Of a stretch of DNA of 64,000 nucleotides, positions 47,601 to 55,360 are shown piece after piece (positions within the stretch are counted from its first letter, which is position 1; every line of letters starts with the position of its first letter). The position numbers and the translations under genes were made by a program. This stretch comes from Acinetobacter rathckeae (GTDB lineage: Bacteria; Pseudomonadota; Gammaproteobacteria; Pseudomonadales; Moraxellaceae): the NCBI RefSeq assembly GCF_015627125.1, contig NZ_VTDO01000006.1:62001-126000 (forward strand). Direction: 5' to 3'. Below the pieces are notes generated by a model, which was not told where the DNA came from, did no database searches, and worked only from the letters and a program-made list of their open reading frames with translations.

Positions 47601-47941
47601 TTGGATCTGCAAAGGCGAAAGATAAGACAGAAGACTTTTTATCGGTGATTTTACAGCGTGTAAATGATGTGTTTATTACTGACAAGCTGACAGATCAGGA
47701 CATGATTAATTATGTCCACACTGTAGCAGGTAAAATGTCTGAAAATGCCAGAATGATGAAACAAATCAAAGAGAACCCACGACAACTGGCTATGTTGGGT
47801 GAATTTGATGATGCTTTAGGAAATGCAGTATTTGATAGTAATACAGCACATACAGAGCAAATGACACAATTGATTAGCGATCCTGCCAAGATGAAGCAGT
47901 TTGCAAATATTATTTATGATGTGTTGCTGAGTAAAGGTTAA
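44690..47941 (+). CDS. hsdR: Type I restriction endonuclease subunit HsdR
   Basis: About 1083 residues. The N-terminal PD-(D/E)xK nuclease has 'RKWRIDLVLFINGFPVATLELKSE' (Asp ~ 163, Glu-x-Lys ~ 178). SF2 motor motifs follow: Walker A 'HSAGSGKSN' (~340), 'DEAHSSQSG' (~454), 'FYAFTATP', and 'QTGFDQPKLCAMYVDK' to 'QTLSRLNRTYPGK' in the second RecA domain. It translocates DNA and cuts unmethylated sites. I choose ATG 44690, which overlaps the hsdS stop in ATGA, with GGAG eight bases upstream; a GTG at 44681 is less likely. Confidence 0.94.
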   Translation: MKSDATLESIFQQDIITQMQSHGWHVGSAQHYHREKALYPQDVLDFVQKTQQPEWQKFKTIFPNDTERHFLDTVVAQLKKANSNATDIESRSYGTLGVLRHGLKTRGTRFSFCQFKPEHGLNPELYENYKQNICRVVPEVVYSPHATKAELEATGKQARKWRIDLVLFINGFPVATLELKSEFKQAVQNAMAQYKKTRLPKDPETNKPEPLLTFKRGALVHFAVSQYDVYMATHLNGDDTYFLPFNKGTKEQGAGNDVPEDINEYATGYLWNEVLTPDSLLNIIGNFIHLQIEEKEDWEGRKYKKESLIFPRYHQWKVVTKLVEDSLTEGTGQKYLIQHSAGSGKSNSIAWTAHQLSSLYDASHKKMFDSVIVVTDRTVLDDQLQDTIYQFEHASGVVGRINNKEGDGSKSEKLAKALEMAQPIIIVTIQTFPYVLRAIENSSRLKERHYAVIADEAHSSQSGSTARQLKETLMLDERNEDDELSAEDVIDSVMASRKGSQNLSFYAFTATPKDKTLQLFGRLPNPTLPASKTNKPEAYHVYSMRQAIEEGFILDVLKNYTNYKVIYKLKQKVEEKDDQVDAKKAKIKLNQWVRLHDHNISQKVRIIIEHFKKNVMGLLGGQAKAMVVTSSRKEAVRYKQAFDKYVTEQNYANIQAMVAFSGEVKFTEHDADSTHLMGQKFTESNTNPNLKGRDMRKAFNSDDFQVMIVANKFQTGFDQPKLCAMYVDKKLGGVECVQTLSRLNRTYPGKAESGTFVLDFFNEPEEILDAFQPYYQTAELADVSNPDIVYDLAEKLKAAHIFMMNEIEQFVEAFYRKNKSNAVLSNICKPAKQRWQQRYAQALNDYKVTKDRLEIAKRTEEPVLIANAEKEFSEAKKARETLEIFRKDLGSFTRFYEFMSQIVEYNDKELEKMSLFARSLRPLLREQEADEEEIDLSNVSMSHYRLSKIRQQDIQLKTNSTEHKIEPANDVGSAKAKDKTEDFLSVILQRVNDVFITDKLTDQDMINYVHTVAGKMSENARMMKQIKENPRQLAMLGEFDDALGNAVFDSNTAHTEQMTQLISDPAKMKQFANIIYDVLLSKG

Positions 47942-48026
47942 CTTGCTTACAAGCTTAAATAAGATTTGAAAGGTTTAAGCTAAAATAGCTACGTTAATAA
48001 GTGGAAATTGTAGAAGGTATTGACTG

Positions 48027-50009
48027 TTGAACGAACAAGAAATTCAAAATTTGTGGGATCAGTTTTTAAGTGTTTGGTCTATAGAAAATGTTCAAAAAAT
48101 GACGTTAGAACAATACATTCAAATTGGTAGTAAAGATACGTTTACATACTGGTTAGAACATATGACTCGTCCAATTGCAGATATACGAGGCGGAGATGCC
48201 TCGAAATTTGGCATATTTCATAGACGTGATCAACAAGATAAAGAAAATGGACGTGGCCGTATATATGATAATGAATATTGTTGGTTTCAAAAGTTTGGCA
48301 ATACTAAGGAAGAGGCATTTAAAACAATAAAACATAATATTTTGAATGTTATTAATGCTGTTACCAACAATGATCTTGAAGAAATACTCAACATTCCAGT
48401 AAGTGAAATGTTTAAATGGAAAATTGCTTTTTTATATCAGAATCAGCGAACCCCTCAAATTATCTCAATTTTTTCAAAAGAAATGTTAAGTTTTTTAACA
48501 GAAGATAAAAATTTAAATCGGGTTGAATCATATCAGTACCTTTTAAAAAATAAAGGTGAGCAATCTATATTAAGTTATGGTTATCAATTGGTAAATGAAT
48601 ATTTAAAGGCTAATCCTAAGCAGAGTTCCTTAACACCGAGTGACGGAGAAGAAGTGTTAAATCAGAGTGAATTTGTGCCAGTTATTAAAAAAAATGAGAA
48701 TATAATGAATCAAGCATTAAACCGTATTTTATTTGGTACTGCTGGGACAGGAAAGACTTTTCACAGCATTAACCATGCTTTGTCAATTATAGAAAATAAA
48801 TCATTTGAGGATCTAGATGCTGAAGAGCGTGAAGAGTTAAAGAAACGTTTTGATCATTATAAAGATCAAGGCCAAATTAAGTTTGTTACGTTCCATCAGA
48901 GTTTTAGTTATGAGGACTTTGTGGAAGGTATTCGTGCTGAAACAGATGATGAAGGAAATTTAACCTATGATGTTCAAGCAGGTGTTTTTAAAGAGATTTG
49001 TAGTGATGCTCAAATAGAAGTTACTTCAAAAAATATTGGAGCGAATGTACCAACAGAATTCAGTATAAATAGTGCAATTGACAATTTAATTGAGAAGGCA
49101 AAGCATACTGAACAAAGTTTTTATACAAAGCGTAATGCAGAAATTAAAGTAACAAGTAATCAATCAGGTACTTTATTTGCTCTGACCTCTAAAGATACAA
49201 CTATTCCATTATCAATAAAGCATATTAGGAATTATTTAAAGACTGGACAAGATAATATTATTAATAATAGGGCTTATGAATGGGCTATAGCAAATTCATT
49301 GCGTTCAGTCATTGAATATGAGGAAATCAGCCCCGATTTAAACTCTAGACCTTATGTCTTAATCATTGATGAAATTAACCGTGGGAACATTTCTCGTATT
49401 TTTGGCGAGCTCATTACTTTAATTGAAGATTCAAAGCGTCAAGGTGCTCAAGAAGCATTATCGGTGACTTTACCCTATTCAAAAGAAGAATTTAGCGTAC
49501 CAAATAATGTTTATATTATTGGAACAATGAATAGTTCTGACCGTTCTTTAACAGGATTAGATATTGCACTACGCCGCCGTTTTACTTTTATTGAAATGCC
49601 ACCTAAGCCAGAGTTATTAAATGGCGTGAGTGTTGATGGTGTAGATATTCAACAGTTACTGACAGTTATGAATCAAAGGATTGAATTCTTACTTGATCGG
49701 GATCATTGTTTGGGTCATGCTAACTTTATGTTATTAAAAGAACAGCCTACTTTAAATAATCTAGCAGATATTTTTAAGCAGAAGATTATTCCACAACTAC
49801 AAGAGTATTTCTTCGATGATTGGGCAAAAATCAATTTAGTTTTAAATGGCAATGATATGCTTCAGTCAAAAACTATAGAAAAATCAGTAATATTTCCAAA
49901 TGCAGATGCGGAAGAGCTAGGTTACTTTGAAGATAAGAAAATTTGGGAATTGGCACCAACTTCATTTGAATCTATTGAAAGTTTTGCAAAAATTATTCGA
50001 TACGGATAG
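48027..50009 (+). CDS. mcrB: McrB-type AAA+ GTPase of a modification-dependent restriction system
   Basis: A 660-residue protein starting at TTG 48027 with GAAGG upstream. Residues 1-210 are a recognition-type domain that I cannot assign; it is not clearly the DUF3578 or EVE type. The motor has Walker A 'FGTAGTGKTFHSI' (~237), 'FHQSFSYEDFVEGIRAE' typical of McrB, Walker B 'LIIDEINRGNISRIFGELITL' (~447), and the sensor 'MNSSDRSLTGLDIALRRRF' (~501). With McrC it should move along and cut modified DNA. A long insert (about 330-400) interrupts the core. Confidence 0.88.
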   Translation: MNEQEIQNLWDQFLSVWSIENVQKMTLEQYIQIGSKDTFTYWLEHMTRPIADIRGGDASKFGIFHRRDQQDKENGRGRIYDNEYCWFQKFGNTKEEAFKTIKHNILNVINAVTNNDLEEILNIPVSEMFKWKIAFLYQNQRTPQIISIFSKEMLSFLTEDKNLNRVESYQYLLKNKGEQSILSYGYQLVNEYLKANPKQSSLTPSDGEEVLNQSEFVPVIKKNENIMNQALNRILFGTAGTGKTFHSINHALSIIENKSFEDLDAEEREELKKRFDHYKDQGQIKFVTFHQSFSYEDFVEGIRAETDDEGNLTYDVQAGVFKEICSDAQIEVTSKNIGANVPTEFSINSAIDNLIEKAKHTEQSFYTKRNAEIKVTSNQSGTLFALTSKDTTIPLSIKHIRNYLKTGQDNIINNRAYEWAIANSLRSVIEYEEISPDLNSRPYVLIIDEINRGNISRIFGELITLIEDSKRQGAQEALSVTLPYSKEEFSVPNNVYIIGTMNSSDRSLTGLDIALRRRFTFIEMPPKPELLNGVSVDGVDIQQLLTVMNQRIEFLLDRDHCLGHANFMLLKEQPTLNNLADIFKQKIIPQLQEYFFDDWAKINLVLNGNDMLQSKTIEKSVIFPNADAEELGYFEDKKIWELAPTSFESIESFAKIIRYG

Positions 50010-50018
50010 GGGGTATTT

Positions 50019-51332
50019 ATGCCTGATCTGATTACAGTCAGAGAATATGCCTATATTAGTGTTGCTTATGTTGGGTGTCCTGAATCGACGATAGATCATG
50101 CTTATATTTCAGAGTCAGCATTTGAGTATTTGTGTGAGTTATCTGCCTCATTTTCAAAGAATGGTGCCAAAACATTTGAATTGGCTGGGCGTAGAAAATT
50201 AAGGCTTGACCAATATGTCGGAGTAATTGAAACCAAGTGTGGTACTCGCATTGAAATATTGCCAAAACATATTAGTCAAACGGTAGATGAGTCGATAGAT
50301 GGTTTGGTTGAAAAAGAACGAGAACTATTGAAGAAAATGCTCCGAGTATCTTTACATCTACCTTATCGTGATGTGGGTGAAGCTAGTCTGAATCGATTTA
50401 AACAACCGATTCATGAATGGGTCATTGAACAGTTTCTTTATCATTTTGAAATACTCATTCAGCATGGATTGCGCTTTGACTATCAGCGTGTTCAAGAGGA
50501 ACAAAAATACTTAAGAGGGCAGTTGCAGCATGTAAAATATATGCGGCAACCACCTGCAAAAAAACATATATTTCCCATTGAACATGATTTTTATGAAGTT
50601 AATCGTCCTGAAAATAGATTAATTAAAACGGCATTAGATCTTATTTGTAAAAAGACGAGCAGTCCTAAAAATTGGAAACTTGCTCAAGAACTTCGTTTGA
50701 TGACTGGAGAAATTCCAAAGAGCCAAAACATTGCTCAAGATTTTAAGCAATGGCAATCTGGGCGATTACTTGCGCTTTATACTGATATCAAACCTTGGAC
50801 AGAATTGATTCTAAGTGAATATATGCCTGTATCTACCCAAGGAAGCTGGCGTGGCATGAGCCTACTATTTCCTATGGAAAAACTTTTTGAACATTATGTT
50901 GCTTACCATTTACGCCGTGAATTAAAAGATTGGCAGGTAAGCACGCAAGTATCGAATCAGCATATTTGCTTATATGGTGATAACCCTATTTTTAGACTTC
51001 GCCCTGATATTTATATTCAGCATAAGCAAACTAAGCGAAAGATTGTGTTAGATACCAAATGGAAGCTCTTGGATCAGACTAATCGGGCTGGAAGATTTGG
51101 ATTAAAAGATAGCGATATCCAGCAAATGTTTGCTTATAGTCACTATTATTTAGAGCATAGCAGTGAAGTTATTTTAGTTTATCCTTATCAATTAAATAAA
51201 TTTGATAATGAAATTTCACTAAAATTTAATGTTGACAGCGGTGAGGCAATGCTAAGAGTCGTACCGTTTAATGTGGAAAAACCTGAAAATTTAATAAATA
51301 GCTGTATTAGTTCTGGAGCAGTTTACCTGTAG
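50019..51332 (+). CDS. mcrC: McrC-type nuclease subunit
   Basis: A 437-residue partner of the upstream GTPase, 9 bases behind it after GGGGG. The N-terminal part has the McrC pattern 'FELAGRRKLRLDQYVGVIETKCGTRIEILPKH', and the middle has 'FYEVNRPENRLIKTAL'. The C-terminal nuclease has 'FRLRPDIYIQHKQTKRKIVLDTKWKLL' (Asp ~ 330, Asp-x-Lys ~ 345 in the PD-(D/E)xK pattern). It supplies DNA cleavage and stimulates McrB GTP hydrolysis in the family. Confidence 0.9.
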   Translation: MPDLITVREYAYISVAYVGCPESTIDHAYISESAFEYLCELSASFSKNGAKTFELAGRRKLRLDQYVGVIETKCGTRIEILPKHISQTVDESIDGLVEKERELLKKMLRVSLHLPYRDVGEASLNRFKQPIHEWVIEQFLYHFEILIQHGLRFDYQRVQEEQKYLRGQLQHVKYMRQPPAKKHIFPIEHDFYEVNRPENRLIKTALDLICKKTSSPKNWKLAQELRLMTGEIPKSQNIAQDFKQWQSGRLLALYTDIKPWTELILSEYMPVSTQGSWRGMSLLFPMEKLFEHYVAYHLRRELKDWQVSTQVSNQHICLYGDNPIFRLRPDIYIQHKQTKRKIVLDTKWKLLDQTNRAGRFGLKDSDIQQMFAYSHYYLEHSSEVILVYPYQLNKFDNEISLKFNVDSGEAMLRVVPFNVEKPENLINSCISSGAVYL

Positions 51333-51407
51333 CGGTTAAAAGAACGTCCACATTGATGAAGCTTTATTTTTGATTTAATTATAAATTTACTTTGATACCG
51401 TTGACCT

Positions 51408-51436
51408 TTAGTGCTACTCATAATGAGTAGCACTAA
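51408..51436. repeat. Perfect 13-bp inverted repeat with 3-base loop
   Basis: TTAGTGCTACTCA (51408-51420) and TGAGTAGCACTAA (51424-51436) flank TAA. There is no T-tract on either side. It lies in the 248-base gap between mcrC and fic and may be an operator or an RNA stem. Confidence 0.7.
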
Positions 51437-51580
51437 GTGAAATATGATAAGAGCCTAAAACTTATAATTGAGTTTTAATCAGTGCATCGAGTTTTTAGTT
51501 TTTCCTAAGTTTGAAGATTATTTAATTTGTCGAGGCATTTGTAGGCTTCAATCTAAAATTAATTTACAGGAGTAGTTATT

Positions 51581-52585
51581 GTGAACTACCAACCGCCTTA
51601 TACCATCACATCTAAAATCATTCATCTGATTGCTCAGATTAGTGAAAACATAGGGCGTTTGACTGTTTTAGATGAAATCCAAGATAGTCTAAAACTCAGA
51701 AAAGCAAATCGTATTCGCACTATTCAAGGCTCACTAGCTATAGAAGGAAATACATTAAGCACTGAGCAAATTACAGCGATTTTAAATGGAAAACCTATCA
51801 TTGCGCCTCCTAAAGAAATTCAGGAAGTTCGCAATGCGATTAAAGCTTATGACGCCTTTCAAAAATGGCAACCGAGTCTTGCGTCTGATTTACTCGAAGC
51901 ACATCAAGTATTGATGGCAGGTTTAATTGATGAAGTTGGGCAATATCGTCAAGGTGGGGTAGGTGTAATGTCTGGTGGTCAAGTAATACATATGGCACCA
52001 CCTGCAAACCAAGTTCCTCGTTTAATGAGTGATTTATTACAGTGGCTTAGAGTAAGTCAAGAGCACCCACTCATACAAAGTTCAGTCTTTCATTACGAGT
52101 TTGAGTTTATACATCCCTTTGCAGATGGCAATGGACGAATGGGAAGACTTTGGCAAACTTTAATACTGAGTCAGTGGCATCCAATTTTTATCAATATTCC
52201 TGTTGAAAGCTTAATTTATCAAAATCAGAGAGCTTATTACGATGCTTTACAAGCAAGTACAAATCAGACTGATTCAGCTCCTTTTATTGAATTTATCTTG
52301 CAAATGATTTTAGATGCGATTTTAAATTCAAATATGACCGCTCAAGTTGGCGATCAAGATACCGCTCAAGCTAACGAGCATGTAAGTCAACTTGTTAATA
52401 AGATGCAAAAAGGAAAAGAATATAGTCTGGTCGAGCTTATGGAGTTAGTTAACCTTTCACATAGAGCAACATTTCAAAAAAACTATTTAAATCCTGCTAT
52501 TGAAAGTAACTTAATAGAAAGAACAGTGCCTAATAAACCGAAAAGTCCAAAGCAGAAGTATAGACTTATTAATAATATTAGTTGA
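51581..52585 (+). CDS. Fic-domain protein (class II, AMP-transferase type)
   Basis: A 334-residue protein, GTG start with AGGAG eight bases upstream. Residues 51-56 'SLAIEG' match the (S/T)xxxE(G/N) inhibitory helix of class II Fic proteins. The core active loop is 'HPFADGNGRMGR' (residues 178-189), a full HxFx(D/E)GNGRxxR motif, so the enzyme should be able to transfer AMP. A C-terminal winged helix (residues about 265-334) is typical of this branch and may bind DNA. Target protein unknown. The last 121 bp of its coding sequence recur at 53815-53935. Confidence 0.9.
   Translation: MNYQPPYTITSKIIHLIAQISENIGRLTVLDEIQDSLKLRKANRIRTIQGSLAIEGNTLSTEQITAILNGKPIIAPPKEIQEVRNAIKAYDAFQKWQPSLASDLLEAHQVLMAGLIDEVGQYRQGGVGVMSGGQVIHMAPPANQVPRLMSDLLQWLRVSQEHPLIQSSVFHYEFEFIHPFADGNGRMGRLWQTLILSQWHPIFINIPVESLIYQNQRAYYDALQASTNQTDSAPFIEFILQMILDAILNSNMTAQVGDQDTAQANEHVSQLVNKMQKGKEYSLVELMELVNLSHRATFQKNYLNPAIESNLIERTVPNKPKSPKQKYRLINNIS
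52445..52565 (+). repeat. Repeat copy 1 (inside fic 3' end)
   Basis: About nine in ten bases match 53815-53935, at a constant offset of 1370 with no gaps. Both copies encode 'LVNLSHRATFQKNYLNPA' and what follows in the Fic winged helix. Confidence 0.85.
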
Positions 52586-52768
52586 ATATTAATAGGATCA
52601 CACCATCGTACTTGTATTCGGTATCTTTTATTAGACCAGCAACGCCCCAAATTTCTTACCAATAAGAGTTAGAGTTTTATCTTTTGTAGATATGGTTGGC
52701 CTTTTGAAAATTTATATTTAAAAGAAGTATAAGTATAAAGTTGTTCAAGTTTAAATCGGGCTTTGGAT

Positions 52769-53278
52769 TTATTTATTAGAAATAATTGTGATTGCTTCTT
52801 CTTCGAGTAAATATAGTTCGTTAATTAATAAAAACTCACGATATTGATGAACTAAGTTTTCATCTTTTTCACGGTGAGCTCGGGCATTACGGAATGCCAT
52901 ATACGTGCCTTTAAATAACTCTGCTCGACCGTTTATTTCGGAGTTATCAGGTACGTCCCAAGTTAATAAGGCATTTTTACCTTGAAAGACTTGAGAAAAA
53001 AGTTTTGTACTAGATTCATTGCAATTTGTACGTTCTCTAATGATATCTTCTAAGCGTTTATATGCCTTGCTTAATGCTGAATCTGGATCTTGTTTAAAGA
53101 GCAGAGCAAGATCAAAAATTCTATCATCAATAATTGAATAGGGTAGCTCTAATGGGTAGTAACGTTTTTGCTTTAGTACCTGATTAACTTCGCCTTCGAA
53201 AGGATAGATATAGTCATGTAAACGGATAGGACGGACGATTTTTTGTCGAAAAATAAAATCTATATCTTGATCAGTCAA
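52769..53278 (-). CDS. TIGR02391/Ymh-like protein with HEPN-type RX4H motif
   Basis: A 169-residue protein, second gene of a minus-strand pair. The C-terminal half has 'LFKGTYMAFRNARAHREKDE', containing Arg130-Asn-x-x-x-His135 (RX4H). This is the pattern of TIGR02391 (Hypoth_Ymh) proteins and of HEPN ribonucleases, many of which are toxins or abortive-infection effectors. The N-terminal 80 residues are unassigned. It begins 16 bases after the 97-residue gene. The function as toxin is inference; no activity is shown by sequence alone. Confidence 0.65.
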   Translation of the reverse strand: MTDQDIDFIFRQKIVRPIRLHDYIYPFEGEVNQVLKQKRYYPLELPYSIIDDRIFDLALLFKQDPDSALSKAYKRLEDIIRERTNCNESSTKLFSQVFQGKNALLTWDVPDNSEINGRAELFKGTYMAFRNARAHREKDENLVHQYREFLLINELYLLEEEAITIISNK

Positions 53279-53294
53279 TAATGATTTATTTAGC

Positions 53295-53588
53295 TTATTG
53301 ATAAGCTTTGATGGGACGAGTTTGATGTCTTCTTAAAATTGCTAGTGCTTTTGCGAGTCCTTTTGGGGCCTCACCTGAATAACCTGATGCAAAACCTGAT
53401 CGAATAATGTAGTACCTGCCAAACTGATCTTTAAATATAAATGCATGAGCCTGTTCACTTGTGAGCAAACGTGCATCAGTGAAATCTACATTTGTTTGGA
53501 TTAAATTGCAAAGACTATAGAGACATGTTTCTGTTACTCCAGCTTGAGCTAAGTAATCTATGTGGTAATAGTTTTCAGTCTTAAACAT
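53295..53588 (-). CDS. Small protein of unknown function paired with the RX4H gene
   Basis: A 97-residue protein. It ends with 'SGFASGYSGEAPKGLAKALAILRRH' (residues 64-88), a glycine-rich 'GYxGExPxGL' motif that I have only a vague sense of in small defence-associated proteins. The rest is an alpha/beta-like domain with two cysteines (22 and 27). No family is firmly recognised. It is the first gene of the pair, so it may be the antitoxin or a regulator of the downstream RX4H protein; this is inference. Confidence 0.6.
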   Translation of the reverse strand: MFKTENYYHIDYLAQAGVTETCLYSLCNLIQTNVDFTDARLLTSEQAHAFIFKDQFGRYYIIRSGFASGYSGEAPKGLAKALAILRRHQTRPIKAYQ

Positions 53589-54022
53589 TTTTAATAATTA
53601 ATAAATAGTTGTTTGAAATATGATGAAGTAAATGAGATTAGAAATCTAGAGCTTAAGTTTTTAAAGAGTCGATTTGATGCCTTCACCTAAAACTATCATT
53701 GTGAGGTTATTGGTGGTATTAAAAATGGACCTCTTCCTGCCCATAAGCGCGAGCAAATAGAAATATATTCAAAAAACTTGATAAAGTTTAAAATCATCGA
53801 GAACAGCATTGAGATTGGTTAATCTTTCACATCGGGCAACATTTCAAAAAAACTATTTGAACCCTGCTATTGAAAGTAACTTAATAGAACGAACAGTTCC
53901 AGATAAACAGAAAAGTCCAAAGCAGAAATATAGACGAAAGCTACGATTAATTCTTTATTTAATTTTCAAGATGAATGAAAAGAGCTATATACTTTTGAGT
54001 ATACAGCTCTTAGATGATTAAT
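53589..54022. other. Remnant region between the RX4H pair and the hydrolase gene
   Basis: It holds the fic 3' fragment at 53815-53935 and, just before it in another frame, an uninterrupted short peptide frame (about 53692-53822: 'NYHCEVIGGIKNGPLPAHKR' then some 25 residues to TAA). That frame has protein-like composition but no start and no recognised family. It looks like a debris zone. Confidence 0.5.
53815..53935 (+). pseudogene. fic 3'-end remnant (repeat copy 2)
   Basis: It encodes 'LVNLSHRATFQKNYLNPAIE' and continues to 'KSPKQKYR' of the Fic C-terminal winged helix, with only two residue changes (N to D, P to Q) over about 40 residues despite roughly a dozen base differences. The surplus of silent changes means it came from a diverged, once-functional fic homologue rather than a recent duplication. 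The body of the gene, including the HPFxDGNGR motif, is absent. After 53935 the frame runs into unrelated sequence. Confidence 0.82.
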
Positions 54023-55087
54023 TTACTTTAGATTATTTTTAAAGAAAGAAGTTAATTTATCAAATGGAATGAGATTAACACGATCATATAGGTCAACATG
54101 TCCTGCACCTTTAACATAATATAATTCTTTAGGCTCACCAGCATGTTTATATGCATCTTCACTAAACTCTTTTGAATGTGCTTGATCACCTGTTATGAAT
54201 AACATTGGGCGAGGTGAGATCATTTCAATATCATTAAATGGATAGAAATTCATAAACTTCACATTACTTGTTAAAGTAGGATGAGTCGTCCCAAGAGGAT
54301 CAGCACCTTTAGGAGTAAACTCTCCTCTTGGAGTACGGTAAAAGTCATAGAACTCACGTTGAATAGCAGGAGTGTCTACTGTCAGTTTATGGACTGTACC
54401 ACTGGTATAAGCTGGCTTTTGACCTTCAAATTCTTTATAGCGTTGAGCTGCAGCTTCTGCAATAATTTGTTTTCTTTGCTCGATACTTAAAGAATGATTT
54501 AAAGCATTGCGGTTAGCAGCACCCATATCATACATGCTTACAGTAGCAATCGCTTTCATACGTGGATCAATTTTAGCAGCACTAATTACAAAACTACCAC
54601 TACCACAAATTCCTAAAACACCAATTTTCTCAGGATTAATAAAATTGCGAGTCCCTAAGTAATCAACAGCAGCACTAAATGCTTCTGCATATATATCTGG
54701 TGCTACAGCATTTCTTGGGCTGCCTTCACTTTCTCCCCAAAATGATTGGTCGATTGCTAATGTGACAAATCCTTGTTCTGCAAGTTTTTGTGCATAAAGC
54801 ATAGAACTTTGCTCTTTTACTGCACCCATTGGACTTCCTACAATAATCGCAGAAGCTTTTGTATTCTTACTTAGATTTTTAGGTAAAACTAAATTACCAA
54901 CAATTTTCATTCCATACTGGTTCTTAAAAGAAACTTTCTTGATAATGACTTGGTTGCTTTGATAAAAGTTATTCGCACCATTTGACATATCTGCTGCCAT
55001 TACAGATGCTGATGAAAATAGGCTAACTGTAGCTGTAACCGCTGCTGTTAAAGCAATATGACGGAGTTTTTGAAGATTTATTGGCAT
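54023..55087 (-). CDS. Exported alpha/beta hydrolase (dienelactone hydrolase-like)
   Basis: About 354 residues. 'MPINLQKLRHIALTAAVTAT' to 'SVMAAD' is a Sec signal peptide, so the enzyme is periplasmic. The fold shows 'ASAIIVGSPMGAVKEQSSMLYAQKLAEQGFVTLAIDQSFWGES' and the nucleophile elbow 'GVLGICGSGSFVISAA', where a Cys or Ser lies in G-x-C-x-G-S. 'RPMLFITGDQAHSKEFSED' and 'GAGHVDLYD' give the acid and His. The start is ATG 55087 with AAGGA upstream. It is divergent from the MFS-GNAT hybrid. Substrate unknown. Confidence 0.82.
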   Translation of the reverse strand: MPINLQKLRHIALTAAVTATVSLFSSASVMAADMSNGANNFYQSNQVIIKKVSFKNQYGMKIVGNLVLPKNLSKNTKASAIIVGSPMGAVKEQSSMLYAQKLAEQGFVTLAIDQSFWGESEGSPRNAVAPDIYAEAFSAAVDYLGTRNFINPEKIGVLGICGSGSFVISAAKIDPRMKAIATVSMYDMGAANRNALNHSLSIEQRKQIIAEAAAQRYKEFEGQKPAYTSGTVHKLTVDTPAIQREFYDFYRTPRGEFTPKGADPLGTTHPTLTSNVKFMNFYPFNDIEMISPRPMLFITGDQAHSKEFSEDAYKHAGEPKELYYVKGAGHVDLYDRVNLIPFDKLTSFFKNNLK

Positions 55088-55360
55088 TCTTACCATCCTT
55101 AAAATTACTGACTAAAATATGACATTGAGATAATTTTACTAATCTTAGGGGACACAAATTAGTCCATAAAAACATAATAGACTTATGAATTTTACTCATT
55201 AATAAAGCATTTTTTGATGAAGCGATAAGCAAAAATAATGTTTATTTTATTTTTATAAAGCTAATTCATGAATTAAATACATGACTCTATTCGATTTAAG
55301 CAACTTATTCTTATTTAAGATTATTTTTATAATTATATTTTCTTTATATTGAGAATAAAG

